Positions 7,812 through 15,670 of a stretch of 64,000 bases of DNA are shown here, in pieces. The translations under genes were made by a program, and so were the position numbers. Numbering within the stretch: position 1 is the stretch's first letter; every line of letters starts with the position of its first letter. The stretch covers positions 186,001-250,000 of the forward strand of contig NZ_JAFMSY010000003.1 of NCBI RefSeq assembly GCF_017916455.1. Reading direction: 5' to 3'. This DNA is from Nocardioides xinjiangensis. GTDB taxonomy: Bacteria; Actinomycetota; Actinomycetes; Propionibacteriales; Nocardioidaceae. Under the pieces are notes generated by a model that saw only the letters and a program-made list of their open reading frames with translations, ran no database searches and was not told the DNA's origin.

Positions 7812-9848
7812 ATGACGGATTCGCCGGCAGCAGCCGCGGCCAGGCCGCCGGGTCGCGAGAAGGACCGCCCCTGGGTGATGCGGACCTACGCCGGTCACTC
7901 CACCGCCGAGGCGTCCAACGCCCTGTACCGCACGAACCTCGCCAAGGGACAGACGGGGCTCAGCGTCGCGTTCGACCTGCCGACGCAGACCGGCTACGAC
8001 CCCGACAGCCCGCTGAGCCGCGGCGAGGTCGGCAAAGTCGGCGTGCCCGTCCCGCACCTGGGCGAGATGCGCAAGCTCTTCCGCGACATCCCGCTCACCG
8101 AGATGAACACGTCGATGACGATCAACGCGACGGCCATGTGGCTGCTCGCGATGTACCAGGTGGTGGCCGAGGAGCAGAACCCCGGGCTCGCGCCCGACGA
8201 GGTGGCCCACCTGCTCGCGGGCACCACCCAGAACGACATCATCAAGGAGTACCTGTCCCGGGGGACGTACGTGTTCGGACCGCAGCAGTCGCTGCGGCTC
8301 ATCAGCGACATGATCGCCTACACCGTCCACGAGATCCCGAAGTGGAACCCGATCAACATCTGCAGCTACCACCTGCAGGAGGCCGGTGCGACGCCCGTGC
8401 AGGAGCTGGCGTACGCCCTGTGCACCGCGATCGCCGTGCTCGACCAGGTGCGCAGCTCCGGGCAGGTCTCCGACGAGGACTTCGAGAAGGTCGTCGGCCG
8501 CATCTCGTTCTTCGTCAACGCCGGCGTCCGGTTCGTCGAGGAGACCTGCAAGATGCGGGCGTTCGTCCGGCTGTGGGACGAGATCACCCGTGAGCGCTAC
8601 GGCGTGACCGACCCGAAGATGCGGCGCTTCCGCTACGGCGTGCAGGTCAACTCGCTCGGCCTGACCGAGGCCCAGCCGGAGAACAACGTGCAGCGCATCG
8701 TGCTGGAGATGCTCGGCGTGACCCTGTCCAAGGACGCCCGCGCCCGGGCCGTGCAGCTGCCCGCCTGGAACGAGGCGCTCGGCCTGCCGCGGCCGTGGGA
8801 CCAGCAGTGGTCCCTGCGGTTCCAGCAGGTGCTCGCCTTCGAGTCGGACCTCCTGGAGTACGACGACATCTTCGCGGGCAGCCACGTCATCGAGGCCAAG
8901 GTGGCCGAGCTGGTGGAGGGCGCCCGGGCGGAGATCGACCGGGTGCAGGCGATGGGAGGCGCGATCGCCGCCGTCGAGTCGGGCTACATGAAGCAGAACC
9001 TGGTCTCCGCGCACGCCGCCCGCCGGGCGCGGATCGAGTCGGGCGAGGAGGTCGTCGTCGGCGTCAACAGGTTCCAGACCACGGAGCCCTCGCCGCTGAC
9101 CGCCGACCTCGACGCGGCGATCCAGACCGCGGACCCCGAGGCGGAGCGGGCGGCGCTCGCCAGCCTCGAGGCGTGGAAGGCCGAGCGCGACGAGGCGGAG
9201 GTGGCCACCGCGCTGGCCGCGCTCGCCGAGGCGGCGAAGACCGGGACCAACCTCATGCAGCCGACGCTGGCCGCCGCGCGCGCCGGCGCCACGACGGGGG
9301 AGTGGGCCGGAACGCTGCGCGAGGTGTTCGGCGAGTTCCGCGCACCGACCGGTGTGTCCGGAGCGGTCGGCGTCGCCGAGGCCGGCGCCGAGCTGGCGGC
9401 CGTCCGCGAGCGGGTCCGGGCGACGGGCGAGGAGCTGGGCGGCCGGCTGCGCGTGCTGGTCGGCAAGCCCGGTCTCGACGGCCACTCCAACGGTGCCGAG
9501 CAGGTGGCCGTGCGCGCCCGCGACGCCGGCTTCGAGGTGATCTACCAGGGCATCCGGCTCACCCCGGACCAGATCGTCGCTGCAGCCGTCGCGGAGGACG
9601 TGCACCTGGTCGGCCTGTCGATCCTGTCCGGCTCGCACATGGAGCTCGTGCCCGACGTGCTCGACGGCCTGGCGGCGGCCGGCCTGGACGACGTGCCGGT
9701 CATCGTCGGCGGGATCATCCCCGGCTCGGACGCCAAGGCGCTGGTCGAGCGCGGCGTGGCGGCCGTCTACACCCCGAAGGACTTCGGCCTGACCGAGATC
9801 ATGGACGGCTTCGTCGACGTGATCCGCAAGGCCAACGACCTGGACTGA
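7812..9848 (+). CDS. meaA: Ethylmalonyl-CoA mutase (MeaA)
   Basis: 678-residue coenzyme B12-dependent acyl-CoA mutase in single-polypeptide form. The N-terminal TIM-barrel catalytic domain contains RTYAGHSTAEASN and AFDLPTQTGYDPDSP. A linker follows, then a C-terminal B12-binding domain with the base-off motif DGHSNG (near residue 555) and GLSILSGSH. Residue patterns near the substrate pocket match Streptomyces MeaA and ethylmalonyl-CoA mutases as I remember them, rather than methylmalonyl-CoA mutase, which is usually two subunits or over 700 residues. It would convert ethylmalonyl-CoA to methylsuccinyl-CoA in acetyl-CoA assimilation. Ccr, epimerase and MeaB in the same window support this. 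The start at 7812 replaces the longer GTG frame. Confidence 0.9.
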   Translation: MTDSPAAAAARPPGREKDRPWVMRTYAGHSTAEASNALYRTNLAKGQTGLSVAFDLPTQTGYDPDSPLSRGEVGKVGVPVPHLGEMRKLFRDIPLTEMNTSMTINATAMWLLAMYQVVAEEQNPGLAPDEVAHLLAGTTQNDIIKEYLSRGTYVFGPQQSLRLISDMIAYTVHEIPKWNPINICSYHLQEAGATPVQELAYALCTAIAVLDQVRSSGQVSDEDFEKVVGRISFFVNAGVRFVEETCKMRAFVRLWDEITRERYGVTDPKMRRFRYGVQVNSLGLTEAQPENNVQRIVLEMLGVTLSKDARARAVQLPAWNEALGLPRPWDQQWSLRFQQVLAFESDLLEYDDIFAGSHVIEAKVAELVEGARAEIDRVQAMGGAIAAVESGYMKQNLVSAHAARRARIESGEEVVVGVNRFQTTEPSPLTADLDAAIQTADPEAERAALASLEAWKAERDEAEVATALAALAEAAKTGTNLMQPTLAAARAGATTGEWAGTLREVFGEFRAPTGVSGAVGVAEAGAELAAVRERVRATGEELGGRLRVLVGKPGLDGHSNGAEQVAVRARDAGFEVIYQGIRLTPDQIVAAAVAEDVHLVGLSILSGSHMELVPDVLDGLAAAGLDDVPVIVGGIIPGSDAKALVERGVAAVYTPKDFGLTEIMDGFVDVIRKANDLD

Positions 9849-9869
9849 CCGGGCTGGCAGACTGCCGAC

Positions 9870-10799
9870 ATGCCTGCTGCCTCGACCGGTCCCGCGCGGC
9901 GCGTCATCGTGGTCGGTGCCGGGGTGGTGGGACTGACCTGCGCGGTGCGGCTGCTCGAGGCGGGCCACCGCGTCGACGTGGTGGCGCGCGACCTGCCGCT
10001 CGAGACCACGTCCGCGGTCGCGGCGGCGCTCTGGTACCCCTACCGCGCGCTGCCGCAGGACCGGGTGACCGCCTGGGCCAGGACGTCGTACGACGCTTTC
10101 GCGAGGCTGGCCGGCGACGAGCGCACCGGCGTGCGGATGCTCACCGGCACGGAGGTGCTCACCGAGCCCCGTCCCGACCCGTGGTGGCGCGGAGCCGTGC
10201 CCGCCCTCGACCGGGAGACCGCGCTGCCACCGGGCTACGCCGACGGATGGACGTTCGTGAGCCCCGTGGTCGACATGCCGGTCCACCTGCGCTGGCTGGT
10301 CGCGCGGGTGGAGGAGCTCGGCGGCACGCTGACCCGGATGAACCTGTCGTCGCTGCCCGCCGACGGCAGCCTCGTCGTCAACGCGACCGGGCTCGGCGCC
10401 CGGCACTTCGGCGCCGACCGGACGGTGCAGCCCGTGCGCGGCCAGGTGGTCGTCGTGGAGCAGGTGGGGCTGGACCGCTGGACCCTGGACGCCGCCGGGC
10501 TGACGTACGTCGTGCCCCGAGCCCGGGAGATCGTGCTCGGCGGCACCGACCTCGAGGGTGAGTGGAGCCGTACGCCGGACCCCGCCGTGGCCGAGCAGGT
10601 GCTGCACCGCGCCACGGCGCTGGTCCCGGCGCTCGAGGGTGCCCGCGTGCTCCGGCACAAGGTCGGGCTGCGCCCGGCCCGGCCGGAGGTCCGGCTCGAG
10701 CGAGTCGGCGAGGTGGTGCACTGCTACGGCCACGGCGGAGCGGGCGTGACGCTGTCGTGGGGCTGCGCGGACGACGTCGTGGCGCTGGCGCGTGGCTGA
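9870..10799 (+). CDS. FAD-dependent D-amino-acid oxidase family protein
   Basis: 309-residue flavoprotein of the DAO family. An N-terminal dinucleotide fold (VVGAGVVGLTCAVRLLEAG), a TSAVAAALWYPYR segment and the C-terminal signature YGHGGAGVTLSWGCA match D-amino-acid and D-aspartate oxidases, which oxidatively deaminate D-amino acids to keto acids with release of H2O2. The Arg that binds the substrate carboxylate probably lies in the GLRPARPEVRLE stretch. Substrate range is not readable. A CAGACT box 6 nt before the ATG may be a weak leaderless promoter. Its 3' end overlaps the next gene by 8 bp, suggesting an operon. Confidence 0.87.
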   Translation: MPAASTGPARRVIVVGAGVVGLTCAVRLLEAGHRVDVVARDLPLETTSAVAAALWYPYRALPQDRVTAWARTSYDAFARLAGDERTGVRMLTGTEVLTEPRPDPWWRGAVPALDRETALPPGYADGWTFVSPVVDMPVHLRWLVARVEELGGTLTRMNLSSLPADGSLVVNATGLGARHFGADRTVQPVRGQVVVVEQVGLDRWTLDAAGLTYVVPRAREIVLGGTDLEGEWSRTPDPAVAEQVLHRATALVPALEGARVLRHKVGLRPARPEVRLERVGEVVHCYGHGGAGVTLSWGCADDVVALARG

Positions 10800-11411
10800 C
10801 CTGCAGTGCGCCGCCCGGGTGTTCGTGGCCCGGCACGGTGAGGCCCGCTACGAGAGCGAGCTGGTCAGCGACTCCGGCGGCTGGCTGAGCCCGCTGGGAC
10901 GTCAGCAGGCGCGTGCCCTGGCCGACCGGCTCGCCGGGGAGCGCGTCGCCGCCGTGTGGTCGAGCCCGATGGCCCGGGCGGTCCAGACCGCCGAGGTCGC
11001 TGCCGCCGTGCTCGGCGTCGACGTCGTCGTTCGCGAGGGGCTGCGCGAGTTCGGGGTCGGCGACCACGCCGGGGGCACCGGCGACCCCGACCCGTTCCGC
11101 GACACGTTCGGGGCCTGGCTCGCGGGGGACCTCGACGCACGCGTCCCGGGCGCGGAGAGCGGCGCGGAGGTGGTCGCTCGGGTCGCTGCCGTGTGCAGGA
11201 GGTCGCCGACGCCCATCGCGGCGAGGCCGTCCTGGTGGTCAGCCACGGCGGGGCCGTCTGCGCCGCCGTCCCGGCGCTGGCACGCAACCTCGATCCCGCT
11301 CACGCCCTCGACGTGCCGCTCGGCCACTGCGACGTCGTGGCCCTGGAGGGCGACGCCGACGGCTGGGTGTGCCGCTCGTGGGCCGGGATCGCCAGCCGGG
11401 ATGCGAGGTAA
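10792..11411 (+). pseudogene. Histidine phosphatase family protein, frameshifted
   Basis: The frame from GTG 10792 gives a clear phosphoglycerate-mutase-like start: FVARHGEARYESE with the catalytic RHG, then SSPMARAVQTAE and the EFGVGDH region. Near 11191 the similarity jumps to the frame one base back, which continues VQEVADAHRGEAVLVVSHGGAVCAA (second catalytic His) and ends at 11411. A single missing base, for instance a C in GTG-TGC, would restore one protein of about 206 residues. Either the gene is inactive or the base call is wrong. Without repair the product has an unrelated Arg/Trp-rich tail to 11433 and lacks the second catalytic His. A presumably intact paralogue is at 60757. Confidence 0.8.
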
Positions 11412-11422
11412 GCCTTGCCTCA
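11404..11422. promoter_or_regulatory. Iron-box-like dyad (DtxR/IdeR type)
   Basis: AGGTAAGCCTTGCCT (11406-11420) closely resembles the DtxR/IdeR/DmdR consensus core AGGTTAGSCTAACCT; about 13 of 19 positions fit the full consensus. It sits just upstream of a TAGGGT -10 box, overlapping the -35 zone of the small gene at 11443 and the stop codon of the broken phosphatase gene. Confidence 0.45.
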
Positions 11423-11430
11423 CTCTGGGC

Positions 11431-11436
11431 TAGGGT
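11431..11436 (+). promoter_or_regulatory. -10 box TAGGGT for the small Cys-rich gene
   Basis: TAGGGT ends 6 nt before GTG 11443, consistent with a leaderless mRNA. The iron-box-like dyad lies 10 bp upstream. Confidence 0.55.
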
Positions 11437-11442
11437 GCAGGC

Positions 11443-11646
11443 GTGGGTTCCAAGAAGGGCGCGAGCAAGGCGAAGGTCGCCAAGCTGCCCAAGAAGAAGT
11501 GCTGCGTCTCCTCGACGAAGTGCAAGCGCTGCCCGCTGCGCATGCTCAAGGAGGGGACGCTGCCCCCGGGCTACACGGTGAAGAAGCGCCGGCTGGTCAA
11601 GGTGGACCTCAAGGTGGCCGGCAAGCGCGGCGACCGGGCCGCCTGA
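11443..11646 (+). CDS. Small basic Cys-rich protein of unknown function
   Basis: 67 residues, strongly basic (many Lys in the first 19 residues and again near the C-terminus), with a compact cysteine cluster KKKCCVSSTKCKRCPLRM around residues 17-34. Four Cys in a CC-x5-C-x2-C pattern could bind zinc, iron or an Fe-S cluster; this is inference. I recognise similar small proteins in actinobacteria but no named family. The GTG start at 11443 is supported by the leaderless-type promoter. The iron-box-like dyad over its promoter would make it a DtxR/IdeR target, which would be new for such a protein. Confidence 0.7.
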   Translation: MGSKKGASKAKVAKLPKKKCCVSSTKCKRCPLRMLKEGTLPPGYTVKKRRLVKVDLKVAGKRGDRAA

Positions 11647-11659
11647 GCCCGCCTTGGCC

Positions 11660-11685
11660 CGCCTGGGCCCGCCCGGGCTTAGGCG
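11660..11685. terminator. Imperfect hairpin between convergent genes
   Basis: CGCCTGGGCCCG and CCCGGGCTTAGGCG form a GC-rich stem with one internal mismatch stretch between the small Cys-rich gene and the convergent DUF952 frame. It is a possible bidirectional terminator, without a clear T-run. Confidence 0.3.
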
Positions 11686-12116
11686 TCAGGTGAGGGCGAG
11701 CACCAGGACGGTGACGAGCACCATGACCACCAGGGCGACGCCCATCCGGCGGGCCATGCCCCGCACCCACAGCGACGTCAGCGTCTGCGGGCGCCCGCGG
11801 CGGTCGAGCGGTGCGACCCCGACCACCGCGTCGCGCTCGAGCGGTCCGTGGACGTGCGGGTAGGTGTCGTCCCCGACGGGCTCGAGCACGACCCTGGCCG
11901 CGGTCAGCCGGGCGGGGTCGATCGTCAGCAGGACCAGGTCCTCGCCCAGCGAGGCGTGGTAGCGGTCGAACACTGCTCGTACCTGGTCGCGGCGGCACGC
12001 GTGGATGAAGCCGACCTCGTCCAGGGTCCGGCCCACCGTCGAGGTGGTGTACCTGCCCGTCGCCAGTCCGCGGCGGTGGCGATGTGGAAGATGCGCTCCG
12101 GGACGGCGTCGGGCAT
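11686..12116 (-). pseudogene. DUF952 protein with C-terminal membrane helix, frameshifted
   Basis: Starting at ATG 12116 (sharing its A with the nucS stop) the frame reads [18 protein letters not shown], the classic DUF952 start. It then slips: the family sequence resumes in another frame as TGRYTTSTVGRTLDEVGFIHA and runs to 11686. About 13 bases between DW and TGRY appear to be missing. The downstream part keeps the DUF952 core (DQVRAVF, LLTIDPARL, YPHVHGPL). It then has an unusual extension with one hydrophobic helix of about 20 residues (VALVVMVLVTVLVLALT) at the extreme C-terminus. DUF952 folds resemble ADP-ribosyltransferase-like proteins, with function unknown. A sequencing error cannot be excluded. 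Confidence 0.72.
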
Positions 12117-12802
12117 CAGAACAGCCGGTGCTCGGCGTCGTCCATCCCGCGCAGCGCGTCGTAGTCGACGAGGGCACAGGCGATGCCGCGGTCCGCGGCC
12201 AGCACCCGCGCCTGCGGCTTGATCTCCTGGGCGGCGAAGATGCCGCGCACGGGACCGTTGGTGCACAGCAGGGGGTCGCGGTTGAGCAGCTCGAGGTAGC
12301 GGGTGAGCTGCTCGACGCCGTCGATCTCGCCGCGCCGCTTGACCTCGACCGCCACGCAGACCCCGTCGGCGTCGCGGCACATGAGGTCCACCGGGCCGAT
12401 CGCCGTCATGTACTCGCGACGGACCAGGGTGAGCCCGTCGGCCAGGCTCGCCGGGTGCTCGGCGAGCAGCTCCTGGAGGTGCTTCTCCACGCCGTCCTTC
12501 TGCAGGCCGGGGTCGATGCCGAGGTCGTGGGAGCTGTCGTGCAGGACCTCGTCGATGAGGATGCGCAGCGTGTCGTCGGTCTTGGTCGCGGAGACCAGCC
12601 ACTCGGCGCGACCGTCCTCCGCCACGCCCTCGCGCACCGTGCAGGGCGGCGACATCCAGTTGAGCGGCTTGTAGGAGCCGCCATCGGAGTGGATGAGCAC
12701 GGAGCCGTCGGACTTGAGCATGAGGACGCGGGTGGCGAGCGGCAGGTGGGCGGTCAGCCGCCCCGCGTAGTCCACCTGGCAGCGTGCGACGACGATCCTC
12801 AC
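12116..12802 (-). CDS. nucS: Endonuclease NucS (EndoMS), mismatch-specific
   Basis: 228-residue mismatch endonuclease that replaces MutS/MutL in most actinobacteria, cutting both strands at mismatched bases. The N-terminal DNA-binding domain ([21 protein letters not shown]) is followed by the RecB-like nuclease core with GPVDLMC (catalytic Asp near 138) and [10 protein letters not shown] (Glu near 151, Lys 153). The C-terminal DDAEHRLF resembles the sliding-clamp-binding tail. The GTG start at 12802 matches the family N-terminus and has a TAGATT box 8 nt upstream. Its stop overlaps the DUF952 start (TGATG), so the two were co-transcribed and coupled. Position matches Rv1321 in the mycobacterial order. 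Confidence 0.96.
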   Translation of the reverse strand: MRIVVARCQVDYAGRLTAHLPLATRVLMLKSDGSVLIHSDGGSYKPLNWMSPPCTVREGVAEDGRAEWLVSATKTDDTLRILIDEVLHDSSHDLGIDPGLQKDGVEKHLQELLAEHPASLADGLTLVRREYMTAIGPVDLMCRDADGVCVAVEVKRRGEIDGVEQLTRYLELLNRDPLLCTNGPVRGIFAAQEIKPQARVLAADRGIACALVDYDALRGMDDAEHRLF

Positions 12803-12810
12803 GACGGGCG

Positions 12811-12816
12811 AATCTA
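12811..12816 (-). promoter_or_regulatory. -10 box TAGATT for nucS
   Basis: TAGATT lies 8 nt before the GTG at 12802; leaderless or near-leaderless transcription is likely. Confidence 0.5.
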
Positions 12817-12936
12817 CCGTGGTCCGCATGCGTGGCCGACGTACGCCCCCGCGCGGTCGTCGTGCGCGGTGCGACCACCCGGACGAGTGACGCTTCCCAC
12901 ACGGACGGGGCTCCGGCGCCGTGGGAGCATGCCCCC

Positions 12937-14745
12937 ATGACTGAGACCGCTACCCGCGACTTCACCACGATCGGCGTCATCGGCCTGGGCACGATGGGCG
13001 CCGGGATCGCGGAGGTCTTCGCCCGCAACGGGCGGCGGGTGATCGGCGTCGAGGTCAACGACGGCGCGGTCGAGCGGGGCCGCCAGCACCTCGAGCACTC
13101 GACCGGGCGCGCGGTGAAGCGCGGCAAGATGGCCGAGGACGAGCAGGCCGAGCTGCTGGGCCGGATCACCCTGACGACCCGGATGGAGGACCTCGCCGAC
13201 GCCGACCTCGTGGTGGAGGCGGTCGTGGAGTCCCTCGAGGTGAAGAAGTCGATCTTCCGCACCCTCGACTCCGTCGTGCGTCCGGACGCGGTGCTGGCGA
13301 CCAACACCTCCTCCCTCAGCGTCACCGAGATCTCGACCGCCAACGCGCGCCCGGGTCGCGTCGTCGGGGTGCACTTCTTCAACCCCGCCCCGGTGCAGGA
13401 CCTCGTCGAGATCATCCGCACCGTGGTCACCGAGCCCGACGTCCTGGCCGACGTCCAGCGCCTCCTGGTCGGCATGGGCAAGAACCCGGTCGTGTGCGGC
13501 GACAAGGCCGGCTTCATCGCGAACACGCTGCTCTTCGGGTACCTGAACCACGCGGTCGCGATGTACGAGGCCAAGTACGCCTCGCGCGAGGACATCGACG
13601 CCGCGATGCGCTTCGGGTGCGGCTATCCGATGGGCCCGCTGGCCCTGCTCGACCTGATCGGCCTCGACACCGCGTACGAGATCCTCGACACGATGTACAA
13701 GCAGGGCCGCGACCGGCTGCACGCACCGGCGCCGATCCTCAAGCAGTACGTCACCGCGGGCCTGCTCGGCCGCAAGTCGGGCCGCGGCTTCTACACCTAC
13801 GAGGCGCCCGACTCGCCCGTCGTGGTGCCCGACGTGCACACGCCCAGCGAGGCCGACAAGCCCCAGCTGCGCCACGACATCCGGCTCGTGGGGGTCGTCG
13901 GCACCGGGACCATGGCCGCGGGCATCGTCGAGGTCTTCGCACGAGCCGGCCACGACGTGCTCTTCACGGGGCGCAGCCAGGACAAGGTCGACGGCGTGGT
14001 CGCCGCGATCAGCAGGAGCATGGACAAGCAGGTCCAGCGTGGCCGTGCGACCGAGGAGGAGAAGACCGCGGTGCTGGGTCGCATGCGTGGCACCACCTCG
14101 CTCGACGACCTCGCCGACGTCGACCTCGTGGTCGAGGCGATCGCCGAGGACCTTGCGGTCAAGACCACGCTCTTCGAGAACCTGGACGAGATCTGCCGGG
14201 GCGGCCGCGGCGGTGCGGGCGCCATCCTCGCCACCACGACGTCGTCGCTGCCGATCATCGCGATGGCGAAGGTCACCAACCGTCCGCAGGACGTCGTCGG
14301 CATGCACTTCTTCAACCCGGCCAGCGTGATGAAGCTGGTCGAGGTGGTCTCCACGGTCGCGACCGACGAGGACGTCACCGAGACCGTCCTGGCCCTCTGC
14401 GAGCGGATCGGCAAGGTGCCCGTGCGGTGCGGCGACCGCGCCGGCTTCATCGTCAACGCGCTCCTGTTCCCCTACCTCAACGACGCGGTCAAGATGCTCG
14501 AGGCGCACTACGCGACCGCCGACGACATCGACACCGCCATGAAGCAGGGCTGTGCCCTCCCGATGGGCCCCTTCGAGCTGCTCGACGTCGTGGGCAACGA
14601 CGTGTCCCTGGCGATCCAGAGGGAGCTCTACCTGGAGTTCCGCGAGCCGGGGTTCGCGCCGGCGCCGCTCCTCGAGCACCTCGTCACCGCCGGGTACCTC
14701 GGTCGCAAGACCGGCCGCGGGTTCCGGGACTACAGCAGCCGCTGA
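12937..14745 (+). CDS. 3-hydroxybutyryl-CoA dehydrogenase, tandem double-domain form
   Basis: 602-residue protein made of two complete 3-hydroxyacyl-CoA dehydrogenase units (about residues 8-290 and 308-600), each with a Rossmann NAD domain and a C-terminal helical domain. Repeated signatures include [15 protein letters not shown] and [15 protein letters not shown], plus [13 protein letters not shown] and [13 protein letters not shown]. The first unit has a standard GLGTMG nucleotide loop; the second has GTGTMA, losing the third Gly. It would reversibly oxidise 3-hydroxybutyryl-CoA in butyrate oxidation or in the acetyl-CoA condensation arm feeding Ccr. It is monocistronic, divergent from nucS. 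Two-unit versions occur in other actinobacteria. Confidence 0.92.
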   Translation: MTETATRDFTTIGVIGLGTMGAGIAEVFARNGRRVIGVEVNDGAVERGRQHLEHSTGRAVKRGKMAEDEQAELLGRITLTTRMEDLADADLVVEAVVESLEVKKSIFRTLDSVVRPDAVLATNTSSLSVTEISTANARPGRVVGVHFFNPAPVQDLVEIIRTVVTEPDVLADVQRLLVGMGKNPVVCGDKAGFIANTLLFGYLNHAVAMYEAKYASREDIDAAMRFGCGYPMGPLALLDLIGLDTAYEILDTMYKQGRDRLHAPAPILKQYVTAGLLGRKSGRGFYTYEAPDSPVVVPDVHTPSEADKPQLRHDIRLVGVVGTGTMAAGIVEVFARAGHDVLFTGRSQDKVDGVVAAISRSMDKQVQRGRATEEEKTAVLGRMRGTTSLDDLADVDLVVEAIAEDLAVKTTLFENLDEICRGGRGGAGAILATTTSSLPIIAMAKVTNRPQDVVGMHFFNPASVMKLVEVVSTVATDEDVTETVLALCERIGKVPVRCGDRAGFIVNALLFPYLNDAVKMLEAHYATADDIDTAMKQGCALPMGPFELLDVVGNDVSLAIQRELYLEFREPGFAPAPLLEHLVTAGYLGRKTGRGFRDYSSR

Positions 14746-14755
14746 CGTACGCCGC

Positions 14756-15217
14756 TCAGTCGAGGCAGAACTCGTTGCCCTCGGGATCGGTCATGACCAT
14801 GTGCCCCGCGGTCATCGGCGGCGCCGGCTCGTGGCGCTCCACCCGCGAGGCGCCGAGGGCCACGAGGCGCTCGCCCTCGGCCTCGAGCGCGACCATCCGC
14901 TCGTCGCCCTCGAGCCCGGGAGCGGCGCGCAGGTCGAGGTGCACCCGGTTCTTGGCGGACTTGCCCTCGGGGACCCGCTGGAAGAACAGGCGTGGGCCGT
15001 CGCCGTCGGGGTCCTCGGCGGCGGAGGCGGAGTTCCACTCCGACTCCGGCACGCCGACCGCGGCGAGGAACGCCCGCCACGCCTCGAACGGGTCCTCGCC
15101 CGGCTCGAGCGCCCGGCCCGGCGGCGGCGGGTTGACGTAGCCCATGGCCGCGGCCCAGAAGCGCGACAGCGCCTCGGGGTCGTGGGCGTCGAAGGTCACC
15201 TGGATGCTCCGGCTCAT
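14756..15217 (-). CDS. VOC (glyoxalase/bleomycin-resistance fold) family protein
   Basis: 153-residue protein with the paired beta-alpha-beta-beta-beta units of the vicinal-oxygen-chelate fold. It starts SIQVTFDAHDPEALSRFWAAAMGY and ends HMVMTDPEGNEFCLD, typical of the glyoxalase-like subgroup of unknown substrate. Its nearest use may be a metal-dependent lyase or a binding protein. ATG 15217 fits the family start. The same frame stays open upstream across the whole 72-bp repeat array to a GTG at 15619, which would add about 134 repetitive residues; I regard this as accidental. Confidence 0.85.
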   Translation of the reverse strand: MSRSIQVTFDAHDPEALSRFWAAAMGYVNPPPPGRALEPGEDPFEAWRAFLAAVGVPESEWNSASAAEDPDGDGPRLFFQRVPEGKSAKNRVHLDLRAAPGLEGDERMVALEAEGERLVALGASRVERHEPAPPMTAGHMVMTDPEGNEFCLD

Positions 15218-15276
15218 GCACCCATCCTCGTCCTCCTCGCCGACACTGACGCCCGAGCGGGGCGTGAGGCACGGGC

Positions 15277-15636
15277 GAGCGGTGTGTGGCGCAGGTTTCG
15301 GCGGCGGGAATGCTGCCTCACGCACCGCCACGGGGCCGGGGCGCGGTCGAGCGGTGCGTGGCGCAGGTTTCGGCGGCGGGAATGTTGCCTCACGCACCGC
15401 CCCCGGGCCGGGGCGCGGGCGAGCGGTGCGTGAAGCAGGTTTCGGCGGCGGGAATGCTGCCTCACGCACCGCCCCAGGGCCGGGGCGCGGGCGAGCGGTG
15501 CCTGAAGCAGGTTTCGGCGGCGGGAATGCTGCCTCACGCACCGCCCCAGGGCCGGGGCGCGGGCGAGCGGTGCGTGGCGCAGGTTTCGGCGGCAGGAAAG
15601 CTGCCTCACGCACCGCCACCGGGGGCGGGAGGTCGT
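15277..15636. repeat. Five tandem 72-bp units, each a hairpin
   Basis: Units begin at 15277, 15349, 15421, 15493 and 15565, an exact 72-bp period. Each has a left arm like GCGGTGCGTGAAGCAG, an 18-nt loop and a right arm CTGCCTCACGCACCGC, which pair over 16 bp with one or two mismatches, then a GC-rich spacer of about 20 bp. Units differ by a few substitutions, with none or little in the spacing. The array fills most of the 453-bp gap (15218-15670) between two minus-strand genes; I see no gene there. Because 72 is divisible by three and the unit lacks stops, several frames stay open on both strands. Confidence 0.95.
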
Positions 15637-15670
15637 ACGCCGTGCGCGCCGGCGTCGACGAGGGCGCGGG

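Noticed and set aside
7812..9848. Classical methylmalonyl-CoA mutase
   Set aside because: Single shorter chain, MeaA-like N-terminus and a Ccr gene in the window favour ethylmalonyl-CoA mutase; a definitive tree was not possible here.
14756..15619. VOC protein extended through the repeat array (287 residues)
   Set aside because: The family start fits ATG 15217; the extension is an accident of a stop-free 72-bp period, though noted as testable.
15277..15636. CRISPR array
   Set aside because: All 72 bp repeat, with no variable spacers and no cas genes.
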